64,000 bases of DNA from Bacillota bacterium (GTDB lineage Bacteria; Bacillota; Clostridia; Lachnospirales; Lachnospiraceae), in the NCBI GenBank assembly GCA_023391695.1, contig JAEWAK010000060.1:248001-312000 (forward strand), given 5' to 3'. The notes beneath the pieces are model-generated. The model made no database searches and was not told where the DNA came from. It saw nothing but the letters and a program-made list of their open reading frames with translations. The position numbers and the translations under genes were made by a program. Shown here piece after piece: positions 57,840-64,000 of the stretch. The number at the start of each line of letters is the position of its first letter. Position 1 is the stretch's first letter.

Positions 57840-58772
57840 TTATTTTAAAGCTTCCACAATGGTATCAATATTGGATTTTACGGTCAGAATATAAGTTTCG
57901 GCACCGGAATCCTCACCTCCAAGGGAATCGGAATAAAGCTGCCCGCCTATGGCTACGTCAAATCCCTTTGCTTTTACGGCTGCCTGTAAAGCCTCTATGG
58001 TTTTGGGAGGTACGGAGGATTCTACAAAAATAGCTTTTATTTTCTTATCGGTAATAAAATCAGCTAAGCTGCTTACATCCGCAGTTCCAGCCTCCGCATC
58101 CGTACTGATACCCTGTAATCCTTTTACTTCGAAACCATAAGCTCTGCCAAAATAATTAAAGGCATCGTGTGCCGTAATCAAAACCCGTTGTTCTTTCGGA
58201 AGTTCTGAAACTCTATCTTTAATGTATGTATCCAAATCGTCTAATTCCGTCAGGTACTCTTTCAGGTTAGCGGTATAATCGGCGGAATGTACGGGGTCTG
58301 CTTCCGATAATTTATCGGCTGTTATCCGGGCAGCATCTTTCCACAGGGAAACGTCAAACCAGATATGGGGATCATGAACTGAGGTATCATCTGCCCAGGA
58401 TAATAAATCTTCTTCCTTAATTCCATCCTCAATACATATAACAGTACTTCCCCGATCGGTGAGGGATTCAAAAATTTCCCCCATCTTGCCTTCCAGATGG
58501 AGACCGTTATAAACGACAATGTCGGCTTCCTGCATAAGAGTCACATCTCCGGCACTTGCCTGGTAAAGGTGGGGATCAATTCCGGGACCCATGAGACCGT
58601 TCACCGTAACATGGTCTCCGCCGATAATCCCGGACAGGTCTGCCAACATGGTTGTGGTAGCTACAATATTCAGGGTTTCCGGATCCTTTGCAGGTGCTGC
58701 ATTTTGGCAGCCGGTTAAAAATAAGGTTATTATAAGACTTACACCGATTATATTTTTTAATTTCCTAAACAT
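57840..58772 (-). CDS. Mn/Zn ABC binding lipoprotein (cluster A-I, TroA/MntA/ZnuA)
   Basis: Lipoprotein of 310 residues with lipid-modified Cys22 (FLTGC). Metal ligands follow the family: a histidine in GIDPHLYQ, a histidine in HDPHIWFDV, a glutamate in FVESSVPP and an aspartate near LYSDSLG. The lack of a histidine-rich loop between the first two ligands argues for manganese or low-affinity zinc rather than ZnuA-type zinc binding. The DtxR-family regulator encoded directly upstream supports manganese. Start has GGAGGAT before it. Confidence 0.92.
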   Translation of the reverse strand: MFRKLKNIIGVSLIITLFLTGCQNAAPAKDPETLNIVATTTMLADLSGIIGGDHVTVNGLMGPGIDPHLYQASAGDVTLMQEADIVVYNGLHLEGKMGEIFESLTDRGSTVICIEDGIKEEDLLSWADDTSVHDPHIWFDVSLWKDAARITADKLSEADPVHSADYTANLKEYLTELDDLDTYIKDRVSELPKEQRVLITAHDAFNYFGRAYGFEVKGLQGISTDAEAGTADVSSLADFITDKKIKAIFVESSVPPKTIEALQAAVKAKGFDVAIGGQLYSDSLGGEDSGAETYILTVKSNIDTIVEALK

Positions 58773-58813
58773 AAAAATCCTCCATTTCTTTCATAAAATA
58801 AGATTTAACTACA

Positions 58814-59464
58814 TTATCTGATTTCAGATACAAAGATCTGACAGGCAGCTTTGTAACTGACCTGAATTATCTGTTCTCCCAGGGCCAGGTTATAAGGACC
58901 TTCATAGGCTCCGACGGAAATTATCTTAACCTGACTCCCGATTTCGATTCCTTTGTTCTGCAGATAGTCTAAAAACTCTTTCTCTTCAAGGACTTTTCTT
59001 ATTTGTGATGTTTCCCCGGCTTTTAATTCGGCAAGGGGGATTAATGTGGCTTCTTCCATCTGTCCGTCCGGTTTCGGTATTGCACTGCCGTGGGGGCAGT
59101 ATTCGGGATAATTTAAGAAACGGTCAAGACGGTTTGTCAGCCTGGATGGGGAAATGTGTTCTAACAGTTCCGCATCTTCATGTGCTTCACTCCAGGTGTA
59201 TCCTAAGTGCCTGATGAGAAATACTTCCCATAAACGGTGTCCCCGTAAGAGTGAAACCGCAATTTTTCGTCCTTCCTCTGTCAGCTGGGAGCCTTTATAA
59301 GGCCTAATATCCAACAGTCCCTCCTGACTAAGTTTATTTAACATTTCGGTTACAGACGCAGGCGCTATCTTTAAAACCTGTGCCATTTGTTTATTGTTTA
59401 CCAGGTGATGGTCACCACCAAGTTTAAACAGTTCTTTTAAATAATCTTCTTTATTTGGTGTCAT
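58814..59464 (-). CDS. DtxR/MntR-family metalloregulator
   Basis: Repressor of 216 residues and first gene of the metal operon. The N-terminal winged helix contains QVLKIAPASVTEMLNKLSQEG; the dimerisation and metal domain has EVFLIRHLGYTWSEAHEDAELLEH and CPHGSAIP. The last 75 residues form a FeoA/SH3-like domain, which places it with full-length DtxR/IdeR/TroR rather than the short Bacillus MntR. It probably represses its own operon through TTTAGGCATACCTAA just upstream when manganese (or iron) is plentiful. AAGGAGG precedes the start. Confidence 0.93.
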   Translation of the reverse strand: MTPNKEDYLKELFKLGGDHHLVNNKQMAQVLKIAPASVTEMLNKLSQEGLLDIRPYKGSQLTEEGRKIAVSLLRGHRLWEVFLIRHLGYTWSEAHEDAELLEHISPSRLTNRLDRFLNYPEYCPHGSAIPKPDGQMEEATLIPLAELKAGETSQIRKVLEEKEFLDYLQNKGIEIGSQVKIISVGAYEGPYNLALGEQIIQVSYKAACQIFVSEIR

Positions 59465-59478
59465 GTAGTACCTCCTTA

Positions 59479-59549
59479 TTTAGGCATACCTAATTTTATT
59501 TTATTATACACCTAAAATTTAGAATATGCAAGTGATTATCATTATCATT
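59479..59549 (-). promoter_or_regulatory. Metal-operon promoter with DtxR/MntR box and Fur-like box
   Basis: On the minus strand: -35 TTGCAT (59531-59526), 17 bases, -10 TATAAT (59508-59503). The palindrome TTTAGGCATACCTAA (59479-59493) lies just after the start of transcription. Upstream of the -35, 59549-59534 reads AATGATAATGATAATC, a run of GATAAT-like hexamers as in Fur boxes. The layout suggests control by the adjacent DtxR-family regulator and perhaps by a Fur protein. Confidence 0.7.
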
Positions 59550-59551
59550 TT

Positions 59552-60032
59552 TAAATTGTTTTAAACTTGTAAGGTAAGCTTAACTTCCACCTCTGCAGGC
59601 GGGAGTAGACTTACTTGTTTCAGTGGAGGTTTAAGTATCCCTTGAAATAGCAGCATAGTGGTGTAATTGGTTAGAGCCGCAGCAAAACGGAATGCGAAGC
59701 TCCGCTTTGACTATGGTTATTGGAATATAAGTTAGAATGCCCTAATAAAGTTTCCTTAAACTAATATATAGGTTTATGAAAGAAATGTTCCGGTTAATCT
59801 TAATTAACCGGAATATTAAAGCAATTTGAAATATTTTAGGGCGGATGAAAATCAGAAAAATTTGAATGGCAAAGTGATTATAAATACACCAAATTAACAC
59901 CCTGACAGATTAAAGGGTAATTAATTTGGCGTTAATTATACATTCGAATGATAATCAGATGATAGGGAAAGACGCAGAAAGTAAAAATTAAGAATATTAT
60001 TTCTAAGCCAATCAGCAGGCAGGATATTGCAA
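59552..60032. other. Gene-free region with two hairpins
   Basis: I see no gene. A perfect 11-bp hairpin with a CTTA loop lies at 59788-59813 (TTCCGGTTAAT/ATTAACCGGAA). A larger hairpin at 59889-59929 pairs CCAAATTAA with TTAATTTGG and ACCCT with AGGGT; it may end the PadR-side transcript. GC-rich sequence at 59590-59720 contains partial stems (CATAGT/ACTATG at 59653-59717) and resembles a decayed structured element. A second TGATAATCA-like motif is near 59949. Confidence 0.4.
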
Positions 60033-60632
60033 TTATTTTTCATTCCCGTAATTATATTCTTCATTGAGAAAACTATAATCCTTCTCCTCATATAATTTTC
60101 TGACCCATTCACACCATTTAAGATTAAGTAAAGCAGCATTTAAAGATCTTTGTGTTAAAATGTAGGAACCGAATAGGGAGGAAGTTATATTTTCCGGATG
60201 TTCAAAGGATTTTGATTTTATGTTTTCTATATGGTTTGTATATTCTTTGATTTTTCTCTTATATCTGGCCTCATACTCGTCAAGAATTTTCTTTGCTGCT
60301 TCGGTATCCACACATTTTATACAGAATAATTTCATTGTCATCTCGTCTCTGACAACCTCATCCCCGGTTTCGGACATGAACCAGTCATGTAAAACCTTTT
60401 TCCCTTGAACCGTTAAGTTATATATCTTTTTATCCGGCCTGCTGCTCTGCTTCTCAAAGATATATTCAACATACCCGTTTTCCTCCAGCTCGGACAGCAA
60501 AGGATATATGGCACTATGGGTAGAACGCCAGAATTTGTTAATTTTTAATGTAAGGTCATAGCCGGTCATTGGTTGTGTTGATAACAGGCTGAGAAGCCCA
60601 TAGGATAACTTATTGATTGAAATCACCTCCAT
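60033..60632 (-). CDS. PadR-family transcriptional regulator
   Basis: Repressor of about 200 residues: N-terminal PadR winged helix (NKLSYGLLSLLSTQPMTGYDL, given in parts; AIYPLLSELEENGYVEY) and a C-terminal helical Vir domain. The start is unclear. The ATG at 60632 has no ribosome binding site and itself overlaps a perfect GGAGGTGA; eight bases after that site stands ATC (60617), giving NKLSYGLL, the usual N-terminus of the family. It lies downstream of the exporter gene on the same strand and probably represses it through two matched palindromes at 62303-62367. Confidence 0.88.
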   Translation of the reverse strand: MEVISINKLSYGLLSLLSTQPMTGYDLTLKINKFWRSTHSAIYPLLSELEENGYVEYIFEKQSSRPDKKIYNLTVQGKKVLHDWFMSETGDEVVRDEMTMKLFCIKCVDTEAAKKILDEYEARYKRKIKEYTNHIENIKSKSFEHPENITSSLFGSYILTQRSLNAALLNLKWCEWVRKLYEEKDYSFLNEEYNYGNEK

Positions 60633-60804
60633 ATGTGAAACGGATCTTGGCAGGGCAATAGGCTGATACAATACGGTAATACGTTTTATAACTATATATT
60701 AAACGATTCCGGTTCATATGGCAAGAATGGCGTATGGACCATTTATTAAGCAAAAGCTGCAGCAGCGGCTTCTGTGAATACGGAAGTTTAGTTTTATGTA
60801 CCAT

Positions 60805-62271
60805 TTAGGTCGTAACGGTATCTTCTGCTACGGAACTGTCTGATTTATCTTTTTTCAAAAAAAAGCACAGCGGCAGGGCAATTAACATAATTATGGATGA
60901 AATTAAGTTGACATCATTCACCCCCATGACAAACGAAGTATTGGCAATGAAGTCGGTTCCCTTTTTTAATGCGGCAGCCGTCTTAGCTAAATCGACGGCA
61001 TGTACACCGGACTGATAAGTCAGTAAGGAGGTAAATATGCCGATGGACAGGCAGCCAATGCTTTGAGCCGCCCAGTTATTGATCGATGAGCCATTTCCCG
61101 ACACTTTCTTATCCAGTGTGGACATTCCCATCATGGTTACTGTCCCAAGTGAAAAGGCGATTCCGGCATTCCGGAAGGTCATGCATATAACGATAAAGGC
61201 ATGGCTGGTATTAAGAGATAGATGGGAAAGAAAAAACGAACCGGCTGCCATGGATATAACTCCGGATATAAGCAATATACGCTGATCCACACGGTTATAC
61301 AGTTTACCCACAATAATTGTACAGAGAGCCATAGCCAGTGAAGAGGGCAGCAGAACCAGTCCGGCATCCAGAGCGGAAACATGCTGTGCATTTTGTAAAA
61401 ACAGCGGTGTCAGCAGTGAACCTGCATAAAGGCCCATAGTAACTATGCTTCTGATAATTACACTGATGGTAAAACCTCTATATTTAAATATGCCAAGATT
61501 CAGAATGGGGTTTTCCACCCTTAATTCACGGATAATAAACGCAGCCAGAAGGAGGATCCCGCAGGCCAGCAGCAGGATTGTTTTAACTGATGTCCAGCCC
61601 CAACGGGATACCTCACTAAAGGCCGTTAACAGGAAAATACTTGCCGCAAGACAGGTTGAAAATCCCGGAAGGTCAAAGCCTTTAGGGGGATTCAATTTAT
61701 AATAGGGGACTGCTTTTCTGATAAATAATAATGCAATAATTCCAATCGGTATATTCATGATAAAGATTGCCTGCCAATTAAAGCTCTGTATCAGCCAGCC
61801 GCTTAATGTAGGTCCGATAGCAGGGGCTACTGTTGCGGAAAGGCTCCAGAGACTCATGGAGAATGCCTGTTTTTTTCTTGGCACCACCTGATAGATAATT
61901 GACATGGTGGAAGGCACTGCTAATCCGTTAAAAAGTCCCTGCAGTATACGGAAAGTTATAAGTGACTGCACGTTCCAGGACAGTGCACAAAATATGGAGC
62001 TTAATGTAAATCCGAAAATAGAAATCAGGTATATTCTTTTATAACTATATTTTTCGCCAAAATAACAGGTTATGGGAGCTACAATTCCGGTTGCCAGCAT
62101 AAAGCCTGTTGTTGTCCACTTTACTGTGTCAAGACTGGTATTAAATTGTTCCATTAACACAGGTAAGGCAATATTGATCGTGCTGGTTGCCAGCGTTGTA
62201 AAAAATCCCCCGATCAGCAATGCTGACATAAGGAAAGGGTAATTTAACTTGTTTTTTTCCATTGTTTCCAT
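60805..62271 (-). CDS. DHA2-family (EmrB/QacA) drug exporter
   Basis: MFS proton antiporter of 488 residues with about fourteen hydrophobic segments. Motif A-like and motif C-like blocks are present: TTGFMLATGIVAPITCYFGEKYSYKR and APAIGPTLSGWLIQSFNWQAIFIMNIP (in part). AAGGAG precedes the ATG at 62271. Transcribed from a promoter that overlaps two PadR-type operators, and followed by the padR gene 172 bases on, it forms a self-contained inducible efflux unit. Confidence 0.94.
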   Translation of the reverse strand: METMEKNKLNYPFLMSALLIGGFFTTLATSTINIALPVLMEQFNTSLDTVKWTTTGFMLATGIVAPITCYFGEKYSYKRIYLISIFGFTLSSIFCALSWNVQSLITFRILQGLFNGLAVPSTMSIIYQVVPRKKQAFSMSLWSLSATVAPAIGPTLSGWLIQSFNWQAIFIMNIPIGIIALLFIRKAVPYYKLNPPKGFDLPGFSTCLAASIFLLTAFSEVSRWGWTSVKTILLLACGILLLAAFIIRELRVENPILNLGIFKYRGFTISVIIRSIVTMGLYAGSLLTPLFLQNAQHVSALDAGLVLLPSSLAMALCTIIVGKLYNRVDQRILLISGVISMAAGSFFLSHLSLNTSHAFIVICMTFRNAGIAFSLGTVTMMGMSTLDKKVSGNGSSINNWAAQSIGCLSIGIFTSLLTYQSGVHAVDLAKTAAALKKGTDFIANTSFVMGVNDVNLISSIIMLIALPLCFFLKKDKSDSSVAEDTVTT

Positions 62272-62302
62272 CTATAATCTCCTTCTGCATAAAAAATAGG
62301 CC

Positions 62303-62367
62303 ATATGTCGATATTGACATATAATCTATTCTAGATGATATTTAATGATATGTCAATAATGACATAT
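62303..62367 (-). promoter_or_regulatory. Exporter promoter with two PadR-type operators
   Basis: Two palindromes with identical arms and six-base spacers: ATATGTC-N6-GACATAT at 62303-62322 and at 62348-62367. On the minus strand the promoter is TTGACA (62356-62351), 17 bases, TAGAAT (62333-62328). The upstream operator overlaps the -35; the other lies just downstream of the start. ATGT-N8-ACAT is the known PadR half-site pattern. Confidence 0.85.
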
Positions 62368-62630
62368 GTTATTATCCGTTGACAGATATAGAACTTGTTA
62401 ATTTCCGGGATTAACCGTATGGTACAGAGAACAGGAGAGGTTCATTCAAGGAATAAACAGTATAAATTGTGGTAATTGTATATGTTAATATTATTAAGAT
62501 TGGGATGGAATGTTCCGGTGATCTCTGTTAGTATTATATACAGGGTTATGAAAAGATAACGGATGTAAAAGAAAAGGGATCTGACCGGTCGAAAAAAGCA
62601 TGGAAGAATAAGATTTCAGGAGGTATCATT

Positions 62631-63305
62631 TTGATCAATATATTAGTTTTGGAAGACGATGTAAAACTTAATTATATAGTATGCTCTTTTTTAAACGATA
62701 ACGGTTACCATACCATCAGCTGTAAAAATGCGGAGGAAGCTTTTGACAGGATACTGGAAGAACCGGTGAACCTGATTATTTCAGATATTATGATGCCAGG
62801 TATCGATGGATTTGAATTTGCTTCCGATATCCGCAGACAGGATAAAAACATTCCAATTCTGTTTATGACGGCCAGGGATGACATTACTTCCAAGCAAAAG
62901 GGGTACAGCATTGGCATAGACGATTACATGGTAAAGCCAATTGAAATGGATGAATTGATTTTACGCGTGTCTGCATTACTGCGCCGTGCCAGGATTGCAA
63001 ATGAAAGAAAATTGAAGGCAGGTTCTCTGACTTTAAATGAAGATGAAACGACTGCTTACATAAACGGTGAGGAAGTGCCGCTGACGGTAAGGGAATTTAA
63101 CATTCTTTTTAAACTGCTGTCATATCCGAAGCGTACTTTTACCCGTGCCCAGTTAATGGATGAATTCTGGGGATTTGATAATGAAAGTACGCCGCGTACC
63201 GTGGATGTTTCCATAACCAAGCTGCGTGACAAGCTTTCCGAATGTGCGGATGTGGAAATTGTAACCGTCCGCGGACTTGGATATAAGGCGGTGATCAAAG
63301 AATGA
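62631..63305 (+). CDS. OmpR-family response regulator
   Basis: Regulator of 224 residues. The receiver has LVLEDDVKLN, phospho-acceptor Asp52 in IISDIMMPG and the conserved lysine in DDYMVKPIE. The C-terminal winged helix ends RTVDVSITKLRDKLSE and VRGLGYKA. TTG at 62631 is chosen from CAGGAGG six bases upstream. It overlaps the kinase gene by four bases. No target is evident in the window. Confidence 0.94.
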   Translation: MINILVLEDDVKLNYIVCSFLNDNGYHTISCKNAEEAFDRILEEPVNLIISDIMMPGIDGFEFASDIRRQDKNIPILFMTARDDITSKQKGYSIGIDDYMVKPIEMDELILRVSALLRRARIANERKLKAGSLTLNEDETTAYINGEEVPLTVREFNILFKLLSYPKRTFTRAQLMDEFWGFDNESTPRTVDVSITKLRDKLSECADVEIVTVRGLGYKAVIKE

Positions 63306-64000
63306 AGGTTCGTTACCAGGAGCCGGAAGATAAGAGAATTAATGCAAGACGCCCCTTTTGGAAGGAATTTCTAATTATCTGGGGAGTAGTACTGATCAGC
63401 TGTTCCGGTTCTGTTCTGATTTTTAACCGGCAGATGCTGGATCAGGCAAATCCGTGGCAGATTGTATTCGTTAACAGTTTATACGTTTTTTTCATAGGAT
63501 TTGTGGTCAGCTTAGTTACCAGATTTATTATGCATACAGGCTTCACAAAACCTGTACTTGAATTGGGAAAGGCTGCCCGCAGGATTGCAGGCGGTGATTT
63601 TACCGCAAGGGTTCATTCCCAGAGGAAGGATGACAAAAAGGATGAGCTTGAAGTACTGATTGACGATTTTAATAAGATGGCGGAAGAACTGGCTACCATC
63701 GAAACGTTAAAAAGTGATTTCATAGCAAATATATCTCATGAAATTAAAACTCCTCTGGCAATTATACAAAGCTATGCCTCAGCTTTGCGAGATGAGCTTC
63801 CCCCGAAAGAGAAGCAGGATTATATTAAAACTATTTTAGAGGCGTCCCAAAAACTGTCTGTGTTAGTGACGAATGTCCTGCGCCTGAACAAGCTGGAAAG
63901 CCAGGAGATCATCCGGAAAGAGTCCTATTCCCTGGATGAGCAGCTGCGGTGCTGCATACTAGCTTTAGAGGATCAGTTTGACGGGAAAAACATAGATTTT
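63302..64000 (+). CDS. Sensor histidine kinase, 5' part (runs off the window)
   Basis: The first 233 codons of a membrane kinase that pairs with the preceding regulator (ATGA overlap). Two hydrophobic segments (about residues 22-42 and 57-80) enclose only a very short external loop, so it likely senses within the membrane. A HAMP linker (AARRIAGGDFTARVH) leads to the H-box FIANISHEIKTPLAII with phospho-acceptor His146. The ATPase domain lies beyond 64000. Confidence 0.9.
   Translation, partial: MKVRYQEPEDKRINARRPFWKEFLIIWGVVLISCSGSVLIFNRQMLDQANPWQIVFVNSLYVFFIGFVVSLVTRFIMHTGFTKPVLELGKAARRIAGGDFTARVHSQRKDDKKDELEVLIDDFNKMAEELATIETLKSDFIANISHEIKTPLAIIQSYASALRDELPPKEKQDYIKTILEASQKLSVLVTNVLRLNKLESQEIIRKESYSLDEQLRCCILALEDQFDGKNIDF

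Noticed and set aside
59640..59720. tRNA-like stretch (GGTGTAATTGGTTAGAGCC with CATAGT/ACTATG ends)
   Set aside because: The ends pair, but no TTCGA-type T-loop or anticodon stem can be formed and the D-arm does not close properly.

Overview
The window looks like chromosome of an anaerobic Firmicute of the Clostridia, most likely Lachnospiraceae. The grounds are moderate GC, strong AGGAGG-type ribosome binding sites with frequent TTG/GTG starts, many lipoprotein solute-binding proteins, YesM/YesN-type two-component systems, a glycyl radical enzyme, and many AraC regulators. The genus is inference. I saw no rRNA, tRNA, phage, insertion sequence or CRISPR array.

Layout. (1) 0-3.4 kb: an AraC regulator, a HAD-fold protein that has lost its catalytic aspartates, an intact HAD phosphatase and a SAM methyltransferase. 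(2) 3.4-10.3 kb: a nickel/peptide-type ABC transporter (two ATPases, lipoprotein, two permeases) on the minus strand, bracketed by two sister methyltransferases and carrying a 19-bp tandem repeat array. (3) 10.6-23.1 kb: a long plus-strand nucleoside operon: uridine phosphorylase, BMP lipoprotein, a YjjI-type glycyl radical enzyme with its YjjW activase, ABC ATPase and two permeases, cytidine deaminase, phosphopentomutase, a YczE-like membrane protein, adenosine deaminase and a Crp/Fnr regulator. A class-II-like operator/promoter precedes it. (4) 23.3-38.4 kb: carbohydrate uptake, with two three-component CUT1 ABC systems lacking ATPases around a YesM/YesN pair, ending in a GH2 beta-mannosidase and a D-lyxose/D-mannose isomerase, so mannosides are the likely substrate. 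(5) 38.5-43.7 kb: a bicovalent-flavin BBE-type oxidoreductase, an AraC-GyrI regulator, and two poorly known proteins, one a GyrI-like domain fused to a region ending in a four-cysteine motif. (6) 44-48.1 kb: a CcdA-thioredoxin fusion, then a zinc-starvation operon (L28, Fur/Zur, L33, COG0523 GTPase) behind a consensus promoter flanked by two Zur/Fur-like boxes. (7) 48.1-54.7 kb: a GAP-like membrane protein (with a decayed partial copy at 45.4 kb), a MATE exporter with a leader peptide, YaaA, a ZIP transporter and topoisomerase III. (8) 55-59.5 kb: a manganese/zinc-type ABC operon led by a DtxR/MntR regulator. (9) 60-64 kb: a PadR-regulated DHA2 drug exporter and the start of an OmpR-type two-component system.

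Themes. The nucleoside operon can import nucleosides, deaminate cytidine and adenosine, cleave uridine and move the phosphate on (deoxy)ribose-1-phosphate; the glycyl radical enzyme between the binding protein and its ATPase is the unexplained step. Metal homeostasis recurs: Ni/peptide-type uptake, Zur-type ribosomal protein replacement, a ZIP protein and an Mn/Zn ABC system. Several intergenic signals are more informative than the genes beside them: a duplicated double-hairpin element whose second stem differs but keeps pairing, a MATE leader peptide with an orphan copy 12 kb away, two matched PadR operators, and two unrelated short tandem arrays.
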